Assembly: GCA_037576195.1 (NCBI GenBank)
Contig: CM075102.1
Coordinates: 47,550,745-47,614,744 of the forward strand
DNA from: Phytoseiulus persimilis
Taxonomy: Eukaryota; Arthropoda; Arachnida; Mesostigmata; Phytoseiidae
DNA length: 64,000 bases
Direction of reading: 5' to 3'
Below the pieces are notes generated by a model, which saw nothing but the letters and a program-made list of their open reading frames with translations, was not told where the DNA came from and made no database searches. The translations under genes were made by a program, and so were the position numbers. Below are positions 1 through 11,639 of this stretch, piece after piece; position 1 is the first letter of the stretch; the number at the start of each line of letters is the position of its first letter.

Positions 1-3000
1 GCTACGCGTTATCCCTGACCACCCCCCGATGACACGCTGTCCAGAATCACTTCGAGCAGAATCAGATGCGAGTTGATCCTCGCTGTGAAGAACTGGCGGA
101 GGAGGCTGCCTCCCTGCGAAACATTCGTGAATCGCTCAGATGATGACTTTGGAGTCATGGCTGGAGCGGGTCATGTTCTCCTGATGGGCGACAGCAGAAG
201 GGGTTGATCCTGTTCGGGCTCGGAAAAAACGGAAAAACAAATGAAACGCTAGTATCATGTCAACTCGCGATCTCTCCAGTCAAACGTTCCCACTCGAGCC
301 CCCTAAAAGTCTTGGTGTGATCATACATTGGCGCTCGAAATTGGTGGAGCGATCCTACACAGCCGTGTGTCATCTTCATAACTAGGTAATACCACTAATA
401 ACCGGACGAATTTCATTTCGGATCAGAGGAAAAAACAACGGAGCAAATAAAAGCTCTCCAAAGCGGCCTAAAGGCTCGAATTCGTGATCCGTATTGTCAG
501 AGGAAAATTCACGTGGAGTCCGAGGTTTTCCACATTCTTTCCCAGTCTCTCTTCCTCTCTCACGTCTGTCGAGTGCAATTTTTGGGAGTGATCCGAGAGT
601 TTCCTACGGAAATGACCAGGATGCGCTGTCGAACGCGTCGTAGAGGACAGCCTGGCAGATTCGCGATGAAGGCCAGGTCGGATAAATTCGTAATTCTCGC
701 GATTCCGACATGGGAGCTCTGATGTACTGAGGGCCAGGGCGACGCCAGAACAACCATCTGATCCGCAGCGCTCGGGGTCGACTTTCGAAAACGAGAGAGC
801 AATCGAGAACCCTTTCCGAGGTCTACACGATTCGGAATACGGAATTCCGATACGAGAACGTCGCGAAGAGACACCAGGAAGACGAGAGAGATGAGGAAGT
901 ATTGGAGAAGTCACGAACGTCAGAGAAGTTTTCCCTTCCCCACATTGCGGACAACAACCTCGAAAATGTTGCCACCATCTTCGATATCTCAGTGTGGGAG
1001 AAATTCTCTCGCGTCAAGGTTGGTTGCCGATTACGCTCGCGTGTGCAACCCCGAACTGGTTGCTGTCCGGAAAGAGCGACACCACACCAACCGAGCTCCA
1101 CCGGAGGCAGAGCCTCGCGTGGCCGGTGGGCGGAGGATTGCTGGAGGAGCTCCGGGCTGGGTCAGGCGGCCGGTTTCGCAGGAAAACACTGACGACAGAC
1201 GTGGCCAGCATTCTCTTCTCGTTCATCGTACTCAGACGAGGCACGAGCAGACACCGAACCACCGTACTAATCGAATTACTCCCCCGAACCAACACAACGC
1301 GGGAATGAGCGCAAAACTCATTCGATTCTAAACGGGTGCTTGAATAGCTAGTTGGTTGCTTATTCGCTCGCTTGAAGACTCTCTTCCACAGCCGACTGGC
1401 TGCCCTGTAGGTTGGTTTGTCGGTTGGATGGCTGACTATTCGGGCCGATTGATGGCGGACGCGCCGCAATATCCGTACCTGGACTTGGTGGGTCCCTAGA
1501 GCAGTCCATCGAGTACCCTGAATACGTGAACACTCACAAACATCGAACGAGTCGACTGTGTTGGATCGAACTTCATCCCAAGAAGAATCTCGGCTCCGCT
1601 GCTGATAACGTACACTAATCTCCCTGTTTGAACACTGCTGATCATAGACTGGCTGTTCCTGGCTCCCGCGGAGTCAGCAGAACTTCTTCGAGAGAAACAA
1701 CAATGGAGTGTGATGATAAGAGCACAATAAATGGACTTCATTCCCGGACATAGTTTGCTCACCCAGGGAGCACTGGGCTGAGGACCCCTTGCGCTGCTAC
1801 ACGCCGATGGCGAACCGCTGGGGAGGCGCGTTTCTCGAAAGGACGATTCTGGCCAGCCCATGGCGCCCTTCACGGAACCCTTCGCCGCTCCTTGAAGGAC
1901 GTCCGGGGCGGCCGCCTCGCTTGTCCCTATCTTCAGTCGCTACTGAGGAAGTGGTGTATGATTACTCATCGCTACAGCTACAGAATCGAAAATGGCTTGC
2001 ACGCTGGAGATTCCCAGTCAGTTCTTGCTCCTTCAGTTCCATGGAAAGGCTGAAACCTCGCACTGGGATCCCAGCATTTCGTCTACCGCCGAGCTCAAGT
2101 GGACGCGAACCAGCAGCGTATTCAAGGGGCGGCATTCCAATCGGCGTCGTCCGTGTGATCCTTTCCGAATCTGATACTCTGCGAGTGTGGAGTGATATAG
2201 GAAATTGATCCGGTGCTCGTGTAGATGTCAATCGCAAACGTTCCCCTCGGAAGGAGGGGGCGTCAATCCCGAGTTGTGCCGAAGTTGCGGGGAGGCATTT
2301 GTCGAAATTTCCAAGCTCTGCCCCAGGCAAAACCTTCCTCGTTATGCCTGTGGATGACTCCCATAGCCTAATTCGCCAGCTTGCCGATCAGAAATTGAGA
2401 CATGTCTGCCACTCGTCAGGTGGCTGATTCTGCGACACAAAAACTTTGTCCAATGAGCGATTTCTAGCAACGTTCAATGATGTCGAATCGGTTCACCCGG
2501 CATGATAGCCGAGCGGTCTGGGAGTTGAGATTGGCGTGTAGAACTGCGGCTGTGTTTTTCCCTTTCTCCTCTCCTTTCCCGTCTTCTTTAGAGACGGTGT
2601 CCGTGGTTCTCATTCTGTTGGGGCTAAGGTCTGAGAAATTCTCCCACGCCTCCATAGGTGGGCGGATTCTCGGAGAAAAACTCTCAATAACCATCGTTCT
2701 GATTTGGCAACATGTGCGAGAGGAATCGAAAGCGACCACTTTCAAGACTTATTGTCAACCCCTTCCAGTCGTTCCTCTTCACGAGGGCGGAAAGTCGGAA
2801 GTGGATCCTAGAAACCTGGTACCCCATGCCTCGATCGCGTTCTGCGTTTGATTGCTGCTCAGGCGTCAGTCTTCTAAGCTTGCTGCACGGGATTGCAGGT
2901 CGTCGTTCCAGCGATCTGCAGGAACGTAGTTTCTCTCATTCAAGTATTGTGGCTGAGCGGTGCTCTGAGGAGGTAGCCTTAATCGTAGTAGCGAGGGCTG

Positions 3001-5015
3001 CCGAGCAATAAATGGACGGAAGAGGTATCTATGATCTTAGGGAGAGGACATCTGCTCGTAGGTTATGAGTTAAACGTCTCACCAGTCCAAATCAAGATCT
3101 GTTGGAGCAGCACCCTAGGAGGCGCACACCGAGTGCGGTGCGAAAGCCCGGTTCTCTCCGGAGTTGATTCTAAGCACGGACAGGTTATGGAACCGAAACG
3201 ACTGCTCCTTTCCCCCGGGAAAGATTTAACATCGGGAGTTGATGACTTTACAGAGGTATCGCGTTCATCTTCTCGAGGTTCTGGCACCGAACTCTTTGTG
3301 TGACGGGATTTGACTCTCCCTGGAAACAGTTCACCTCCGTGTGTTCAACATAGACGACTCGATCCCTGAGATCTCAACCGTAAGCACACGGACGGCCTGA
3401 GAAGGAACAAACATATCGGCCGTATCGTTCTCATGCAAAAACTCTAAAACACCCCGGAGAGACTAGAATAGGTCAACCGCTCACTAGTTCTTCAACACCT
3501 GGTCAGAAACGATGCTCCTTTCATCAATCCCTCGCCGCGATTCTGTATCAGCGAACTATTAGGTTACATTGGAGAAATCCGAAACCATTCGAGTTTTCGA
3601 GGTTAGTTTGTGTTCAAACATACGATGTTTTGCAAACGGAGAGTTCAATATCACGTTTCAAGTATTGTTGGACAGACGAATGAGCATCTAACACGGTTGT
3701 CAAGTGAACAGCAACAACGACCGTAACTCGAAACTTCAGAGAACCTCAGCGCAAGAGTCTTCGGATTTCTCAACAGAGATTGTCTCTGAATGTTTTAGAG
3801 AGGAAACGATTTCTGCTGCTGCCGGACTCGAGAGTAATTGAAACATGCCAATACTCGCGGGAGCAGACACATCTCGATTCTCGCGAATACGTCCGTGGAG
3901 CGATTCAATCATCGACGCGAAAATCGTCGATCGAATGAGAGAGGTGATACAACTCCCAAGCCACAAAATCAACCTCGTTTCCGTTGATTGTAGCGAGACG
4001 AGCGTAGGATACGTTGACTGAAGGCGCATCCGCACTGTTTTAATCCGGCTTTCCAGCCAGACTGAAACAGTCAAGCAAGAGCTATGGCCCAGCGTGAGAT
4101 GTGCGACATTCGAATATGGACGCATACATGGGAGCTAGCTGAGCTTCCAACTGGACTGACAGCGCGTTCAGCGTTCAGGCAACATTGGTCCCCAGCGAAT
4201 GGTTTCGACGTGGAGTTTCAATGATCAGCTTGGCTGAAACCGCTACCAAACGCCCGTTTAAATGCCCCGTTTCTCTTTCCAGTCCACAGCTTTCGCTTAG
4301 CTGTCGCAGTCTGGCTAATCGTTTGCGTTGATCAGACAGATTGAAATAGTAAGAACGCGCCCTAACCGGCTTCGGTTCGGGAACAGCGTAGTCCGTCAGC
4401 GAAGTTAGTCGATCCCGGGATAAATTTCCCATCAGATCCATGGAGAAACGCAGGATGAAGAGTCTGTGTCATGACCAAGCGGAATTTCCCACCTTCATGG
4501 CACGAATCCTTCTTGTGTGGGAAAAAAGTGTTTTTCTCGTGCAAGAAAAAATGCAGCTCTCGGCGAGGAACGTCCCAAAACCAGCAAAACCTGAAGATCC
4601 TGGGTCATCTCACCCAGGGGTAGATAAACATCATGGATAAGAAGGAACGAACTGGACTCCTCTCCCATTGAAATTCGGGAGAAATACTCTTCCAACTCTT
4701 CGGATTTCATTACTTGTTCGTCTCGGAATGATCCCTTCCGGCACAAAAAAAAATCCTCACCCGTCGATGTTTATGAATTGGACTGACTGACTGAATGAAT
4801 TTCTCGCTTGGTGTCACAGAATTTGGCCAGCAGGCCTGATTTCAGACTTCTCGATGAAGATTGTGGTGACAGCCGTGCATTGTGGGGCAGGCGAAATCTC
4901 ACAAGTCCTGGAGGCCTCACGGACGGATGAGAATGAGACCAGGTGGACTCACAATGCAAAGAATTCGAGTGTTCGAATCAGACGGAGCGATGCCGGTAGA
5001 AAGTGTGCGCTCAGC
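1..5015. other. no gene recognised
   Basis: I see no recognisable gene, RNA or mobile element here apart from one decayed tetranucleotide-period tract, listed separately. Open frames on both strands are under 155 codons, overlap each other and have no supported splice sites, so I treat them as chance frames. Confidence 0.4.
1350..1440 (+). repeat. decayed tetranucleotide-period tract
   Basis: Interrupted 4-bp periodicity built from TTGG, TTGC, CTGG, CTGT and TCGG words. This is the first of a dozen similar tracts in the first 35 kb. It reads as an old microsatellite whose units have diverged. Confidence 0.5.
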
Positions 5016-5021
5016 TAAAAA

Positions 5022-5050
5022 TGGGTCCATCGGGTCGGTCGGTTAGTTGA
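5022..5050 (+). repeat. TCGG-type tetranucleotide tract
   Basis: Short run of TCGG and TTAG words in 4-bp register. It is the same kind of tract as at 24.5 and 29.5 kb. Confidence 0.5.
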
Positions 5051-5615
5051 TGCCAGCATCAGCGACTGGGGGCCAACAGCGAGAGAGCTCAGAGTTTACG
5101 TTGGATAAGGAGATCCCGAGGATTAGAATCAATTGTGTGCGATCGAATATTGAGCGGCGCAATTTGCATTTCATCCCACATCAACACTCCACTTCGGAGT
5201 CACTTCACGAATCCTGTGGAGAGCGCCCTCAATGTTTCAATTCCTCCAGCTTGATCGTTGGTCTTTTTTCGCAACCACCGCTGCTCGAGTTTTCTGGAGT
5301 AGGACATGGAGCCCTGGTGGCGTCCACTTCCGGAGAGGACCACAGGAGTGTCGCAGAATCATCGTGATCGTTGCCCGAGAAGGCCGGAACTCACTCAGAG
5401 CGAATCGGGAGCAGTATAGATATCTTCAAAAATTGGTTCTCTGTTACGAGATCCTCCACTCGCGCAGTCGCCAGTGGAGAAGTTGTTCGGCTTTGATGTG
5501 AGTGCTTGTAATCTGCCGTGAGAGGCCACAGCGGGATCTCACTTGCCGAAGAGTTCGTTATGTAGAGTAATAGGCATTCTGCCCGACCTCTCAAGAGGCT
5601 CTTCAACCGGGAAGC

Positions 5616-5690
5616 TGCTTAGTTGGTTGACTGGATGGCCGCCTTCCTCGATGGCCGACCGGGCGGCCGCCTGATGCCTGTCTGCAAGGA
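5616..5690 (+). repeat. tetranucleotide-period tract, degenerate
   Basis: TTGG, CTGG and ATGG words followed by GGCC/GCCG-rich sequence with residual 4-bp periodicity. A pure CT dinucleotide run follows about 30 bp downstream. Confidence 0.4.
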
Positions 5691-5718
5691 TCGATCCTCT
5701 CAAAAAGCTCAAATGACT

Positions 5719-5737
5719 TCCTCTCTCTCTCTCTCTT
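5719..5737 (+). repeat. (CT)n microsatellite
   Basis: Eight to nine uninterrupted CT units. It is a simple-sequence run with no sign of function. Confidence 0.85.
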
Positions 5738-6630
5738 CGATACCCCCAATGTCCGCGCGGTTCTCCCATCAGACCGAGTCCGACGTAGCGGGATGGCATC
5801 GCATTGGTCCGCACGCACTCGAGAGGATGAGCTCCCGTAGGATCTTGATCGCGGAAGCAGCGACGGAACAAGAATCGAAACTAGGTATATGTATGTAGGC
5901 TGTTCGGAGCCGCCGTCGGTGAGGGGATGAGGAGCTCACTGGGCGAGTTCATTTTCCCGTGATTGACGTCGAGTGGCGCTTAACCTTGCAGTCGAATCCC
6001 TCTTTTTATTGTGCTGTCAGGAACAGAAGCATTTAGTTCTTCCTACTCCATCAACTTTTTCCTAAGATCTGTCGAGTTCACAATGGAGCAACAACGACCG
6101 ACGAATGTACCACGACCACCAGCACTGGCCGAGCGGGCGAACGGGGAGAAGTCGGCGGGAGAGAAGCCCTGATGGCGGGGTTACGCGGTCTCCTTTATTC
6201 TCGGTTCTTCCCTTCTGTTCGTGAAAGCTCAGGACGACGTACGAAGGAGGGAACAGCGGCGAAGGGAGCCGCAGCAACACTCGCTCCCTTGCCTTGATTG
6301 ACATGCTCCCGGATCGAGCGTCCAGGACAACGTGCGCTTCCGACCTCGAGCTGAGAAAACCTCAGTTCGGAGTCGGGAGCCAGTCCGGGGAGACACCCGG
6401 AATAGAACAGGCAGACCTCCGTCCAACGATTGGAGAAGTTCACAAGTGGGAAGCGCTGGAGGCAGTTGACGGCTCGATGCGAAACGCGAAAAAGAGCATT
6501 TTCGATGAGTGCGCGGCAACGCCCCGTACTCGAGAGCGCAGAGTGGGTCCATTGGGCCAGTTTGTCGTTACGAGATCAGGTTCACGCCCAAGCCAGCCCT
6601 CCTTGTTGAGACAGAATGCAAATTTCGGAG

Positions 6631-6672
6631 AGAGATAGACGGACAGACCGACGGAGAGCCAAACAGAAAGAT
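6631..6672 (-). repeat. tetranucleotide-period tract (GACA/GACG type)
   Basis: Words of the form AGAC, GGAC and AGAC in 4-bp register. It is the complementary orientation of the TCGG/CTGT tracts elsewhere. Confidence 0.45.
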
Positions 6673-6679
6673 TGGCGCT

Positions 6680-9600
6680 CAGCACACTCTGAGCCCTTCT
6701 CGGTTGCCTTGCAGCGCTTCTGGCGCCTCGCGCCTTAGACCTCCAACAGTGTATTGACAAGGCGTGATCGATTCCCGGATATCAATGCATTGTGATTGAA
6801 ATTTTATTAGAGGCCTTCTCACTAAGGTTTAACTTCGCTCTGCGACAATCCAGCAGATGTCATCCACAAAGGTATTGTTGGGAGACGTATTAAGAGAACC
6901 AAGCAGCCAGTCAAAGCATTCTGAGGAATAATTGCTTCAAGCAGAGTTTGTGTCCCCTGCAGTTGCGGTGAACAGAGTCCAGCTAGGCGCTGCGCTGATA
7001 ACCCGACCCAAAAACTGACCAGAAGACCCCCCATTCACTCTTGAATACTCTGGCCGCCTCGCCTGTCGTGCCCTGGACGGATATCGTTCCATGATTCAAC
7101 GAAGGCTGAAGTTCGGCTGATTCCGCCGTTCTTCAATGAAACGTGTCATCCCTTCGGGGACCCGGCGCTCTCCTGCTATGGCAGCCTCCTCCCATTGGAA
7201 CGATGGATGGATGATACCGTCCGATGTTCCGGAAACCGTAAGCAGAACAGTCGTTCCCGACTGTCTTTGCCCCGCCGAGAGCGACTCAACTTTTCCCGCG
7301 GAATCTTCCCGGAAAGGTTTTTTGCTCACGCTCCGAGACGTGTTCTCCGGAATCGTTGCTGACAGCGGATCTCGTGTGTCGCTCAGCCTCCCCGCGACAA
7401 CATTTCCCGAATCAACTTCTCTCCAAAGCTCGGGAGCTCTTCCCTCCCATGAATATAAACACACGAATAGAGAACTTTTCGGTTCGTCCCCCGACATCGC
7501 TATATGTATGTCTTGGATTGGCAGCCTCCCAGCGACGCAGCGCTTTCTGAGCCGAGATCCTCGCTGACTGACTGGAAACTTCTGCTCGCCTGTCACCTTA
7601 CTCCAAATGTGAGATCAGTGTAGCCCACTCAAGGGTCGCTTTCTCGGTCGTGTTCACCGTACGAGCGATCTCTCCAAGTTGCTCCTCGAGACAGCTCGTG
7701 ACAGCGAATCCCCCGGAGCTCCAAACTGCTCTTGAGCGTCTTTCATATGAGTCCCGATGCGGGAGACAAACAACCCGGAAATGAGCGACGGAGATTCTGA
7801 AGTCAACTCGTCCGTCCGCTCTCAGGGCTCCTCCGTTGCGCAAAACTTTCGTCGAGCGTTTTTGTTTCGAGGAGCGGGGATCGAGATGTATGCACGCAGG
7901 AGGTCATCTAAGACTCGTCACGGCTCGAAAGCTTAGGCGGATGCCTTACAGTATTACCTGACTGGATGGAGCGACGAGAATCAGCTGTCCTGGACCACGC
8001 TCACGTCTGATGCGATGACTCTCGGCCGATATCGCGGTTGGTGTCTCCAAGGAAGCTTCGGAGAGCTCCCTCCCGAAGAACCCGCTGCTGATAAGGGTAT
8101 TCTGTCTCGAAAATTAGGCGGTGAGATAAGGTCCTCGAGAGATTCAAGGGTTCGGGATGAGGAAAACAGGACCGCGGATCCCGAATTGGGGGAACTGTGT
8201 TCGAGCAAGATTACGGCTGCGGCCAGCGCGACCGACCGATGTTTGATAATGAGTCGAAGGCGTCATTGCTCATAGAAAGAGCATGAGAGTCGATACGGAA
8301 CGAAGTCGGGCAACGGTGCCCAAGAAAGAGTGCCAGGAAGCCGAGTTTGCAGCTGGTGGTCAAGCTCTTCACCCCCAATCATTCGATCGATCGTCATTGA
8401 TTTTATTCGCTGAATTTTGGAAACCATCAGCAATCGTTAGAACGTGGGATTACAAAACTGTGATGGTCTCCCAGCAAAATATCGTCAGCAGGCTCGACCA
8501 GCAGCTCCCTTCATTGGCCGCGAACAGGCATGCTTGGCCGGGATCCCACCGTCCCATTTGACTCCTACCATAACTGAGCGACGGGCCCGAACTCCCGTAG
8601 TCCTGAGATGCGGACGAGGGAAGTTTGCAACTCGCTGCAGTGGAGCTCCGGTCTGATGGTTGATGGAGATTTCCAACTCGGTCGAGCAGGAAAATGTATT
8701 TTTTCAGCTGACTAGCGATTGCTGCCTATTCCTGTTCGCTCCATGCTTGGTCCCAAGTCTACAGCAATATTAACCCAACTAGGACGTAGTGATCTCAATT
8801 TGGAGACTGTTCAGTTTCTCCACAAATTTAGCGATTTTGCTTCCGGTAGCTCCCGCGCTCAATATCGAACAAAGAAGGGAGTTTTCCGCCAACGCACGTT
8901 TTCGAAATCCTCACACGCGATCCTGGGCTCGTCGTTATTGCCATACAGCCGATGTTTCAGGTGTGGATTCGGCTTTGGAGATGCTGCGGAATTTCTCGAC
9001 AGCTGGGAAGAATCCGGAGCCAAGATCACTCCGCTTTCGTACGCTACCCACCGTTTCAAACTCCCCGGCCGAGTTCGCCACTCCTGTGATGCCTCTTGAG
9101 GTTGAGCTTTGAAGTTCGATGAGGTGTTTCCGAGGGCAATATGATAGGGTTCCCTCGATTCGATACGATAGGCTTCCAAGGTTAACGGATCCTTGGAAAG
9201 CCGAGACCCGTGCAGTCGAATGTGGCGTTTCCGTCAGAGCGGAGACGCCATGGCTTGCCTCTTTCGGTTGAAGTTCACTTATCGCTGTGTGGGCCTCCAA
9301 GTCAGTTCCAGATATGAGCTAGCAGAAAACAAGATGAACACGGGTGGAGTGCAAGGTAGTTGTGCGAACTATGCACGTCAGGTGCACGCAGCTGAACTCT
9401 CGGATTCCAGAGCTTGTTATCAGCGTGAGTCGTGCAGGTTTCTGCGCATCAGCCGTCGGCCGCACTCACTCTGGGATTATTCATCACAGGAGGCAGACGC
9501 ACTCCATGCTGGTGGCATGCTGCTTGAACCCAGGTTAGGCTTTCTCTAATTGTCAGGCATACCTCGGGAGAGTCCGTACCACAGTCCAAGATCGCCCTAG

Positions 9601-11440
9601 ATTCGTTATTTCGAGCCCCGAGGCAATAATCCAATGACCAAAATAACGGACATGACCGCTATCGTACTACCCGAGTGGAGATCGGGAAACACCGGGGCGA
9701 GCTCGTTTTAGGCTCTTAGTGACACGCGTCAGATTGGAATTACTTTTGGAGAAAAGCTGCGCTGCTCTATCTCACCCCCTTCAGGACGTCGAGCGCATCG
9801 GACTCTTTGACGGATTCATCCCTGCAGATGTCCCCTGAGGTGTTTTTGCATCGCTCGCAGTTGCAATGTCGTTTTTGTTTTGATTGAAAATCGCGGAAAT
9901 TCCTTGAAATCGATACGGGTCGCGAACCATATCGCACAAGCGTTGCCGTCCTCGGCGAGATAGCATTGAAATTCTCTGGGGAACCAGTCTTGAGCACAAA
10001 GCTTCGGCGGCAACAATAGGTGGACTACATTGTTGCGATCTACTCAGCGGGTCGGCTGTAACCAGCCTCTGCCGTTTGAGCAGCTAGGTCTGGGGAATTT
10101 AGAGGCGGACACGACGGTCCTCGAGAGAACTGGGAAAGCATGCAGCCCAACCCATAAATTCGATCTCACGTGGTGCGATGTGAGTGGCGCAAATATCACA
10201 ATGGGTAAATACGGCGATTGCTCACCGAATCGTACGCGGAATGCTGGATCTCGGTGAATGATCGGTCGGTTTCCTATTACGGGGATTGGCGCTCCGTGTA
10301 TCGCTACCAAGCGAGTTGTCAGGACTATTTTACGGTTGTTGCCGTCAAGTTGCTGAGGAAATCGCAAGGCCCTGCCCATGGCGAAATCCTGGGGGTCGGC
10401 TGTGGAACGGATCGGCCATCGTTCTCCGACGGAAAAGAGTCTTCTCGTACTCGCTGTTGAACCCGGACATTTTTACAGCGTGCCGAGACTCTGTCCGTGA
10501 TCGCCCAAGGCCGTCGCCCGCCGCTGCAGTCGAGAGAGCGTGCTTCCTCGATTACATCAAACAATTCGCATGCTCGGGAACGGCCGATTCGATCGGAAAT
10601 GATATGGGCTGATATTATGGAGCTGGCAGCGCAGTCAGTCGTTCTCTCCAATCGTCTGAGAAGACTTCGACCTCGCAGCAGTTCGCTGTATCCTGCTCCC
10701 TGCGCGCAATCAAAACATCGGGGATTCGCGTAAGCGAGAGCGGATTCCCGCGGCTTCAAAATGGCGCTTATCTACCCATTTTTACCTCAACGGGTGAGTC
10801 GAATGAGGGTATGAACGGCTCTGTTTTTGTTATTATAGGCTCTCCGCCTAAACTGTTTTGAGAGCTTAGTTGGCTCTTGAGTCGATCTCCCCTCCGTTGA
10901 GGTGTCGACAGACGGCCACTTCGATTCAATTCCTCCTGCCGGATCGGTCCCAACAAAACGCACTCGATAACCATTGCCTAAACAGAGAGAACCGCCAGAG
11001 GGTCATTGTCGCTTTCTATTAGCGCCTGTCTGCGTGCTCGACCGAGGACTAAACAACGCCACGGTTCGCTTTAAGGGGTTGGAGCGCTTTGTGCACTCCA
11101 ATGTGTACCCCAAAGAAAAATCGAAAACTTCACAACAATACGTCGTCAGTCGTTTGATGGCTCCATTCAAGCAAGAGCGAGCTCGACTGACTCTGTGTCC
11201 ACCCAAACAAACTCGGTCTCGCAGTCACTCTAGCGCAGACGAATCGATCGGCCTCATGAGCCAGGGCTCCACCCGGAATTGTTGAATAAAGGAAATCGAT
11301 TGCTAAGCCACTTGGAGAGCTCGGATCCGATTCTTCGCGATTCCGTTTCCGCGTTTTCGAGGAAACTGCATGAATACACAAATCGTCCGGCTTCTGTGGC
11401 TTCTGTGCGCACATCCGCATGCGTAGATCATGCCGCGTGT
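6680..11440. other. no gene recognised
   Basis: The 7.1-7.6 kb interval is open on both strands at once (166 codons on minus, 143 on plus). Neither frame has supported splice sites or a recognisable domain, so I do not call a gene. One small hairpin at 9.17 kb is listed separately. Nothing else stands out. Confidence 0.35.
9171..9202. repeat. short imperfect inverted repeat
   Basis: Arms GGCTTCCAAGG (9171-9181) and CCTTGGAAAGCC (9191-9202) pair around a 9-nt loop with one unpaired base. A partial direct echo (GATAGG followed by TTCC) lies about 25 bp upstream. No function is inferred. Confidence 0.6.
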
Positions 11441-11457
11441 GTAGATCATGCCGAGAA
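11423..11457 (+). repeat. direct repeat at SINE insertion site
   Basis: The word GTAGATCATGCCG occurs twice, 18 bp apart, immediately 5' of the SINE insertion. The second occurrence became the left target-site duplication. The pre-insertion site therefore already held a tandem pair. Confidence 0.8.
11443..11457 (+). repeat. left target-site duplication of SINE copy A
   Basis: The 15-bp word AGATCATGCCGAGAA is repeated exactly at 11619-11633 on the other side of the element. Confidence 0.9.
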
Positions 11458-11618
11458 TCAGAATTATATCAGAACTGAATCTGAACCATCTTAAGACCCA
11501 AGTCCACCGCCCGCAATGAGATTTGCGAGGCGATAGGGAGTGTTACTGAAGCAATACCGAAAGGTGATTCCGGGACACTTCTGAGGGCTGGCTGAGAGGT
11601 TCAGCCGGAAAACAGAGA
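11458..11618 (+). mobile_element. 5'-truncated SINE copy A (same family as 16.7 kb)
   Basis: This 161-bp copy is missing the tRNA-like head. From the ATATCAG word onward it is near-identical to the full-length copy at 16681-16959, with about four substitutions over some 150 bp plus a different tail. It ends in a short A-rich tail and is bracketed by a perfect 15-bp target-site duplication. Truncation at the 5' end together with variable-length duplications is what target-primed reverse transcription by a partner LINE leaves behind. Without the A and B boxes it should not be transcribed by polymerase III from its own promoter. The high identity implies a recent insertion. Confidence 0.9.
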
Positions 11619-11633
11619 AGATCATGCCGAGAA
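11619..11633 (+). repeat. right target-site duplication of SINE copy A
   Basis: Exact copy of 11443-11457, directly after the SINE tail. Confidence 0.9.
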
Positions 11634-11639
11634 GGGGGA

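Noticed and set aside
7096-7596. Interval open on both strands (166 and 143 codons)
   Set aside because: Both frames look equally plausible by composition. There is no splice, start or domain evidence to prefer either.
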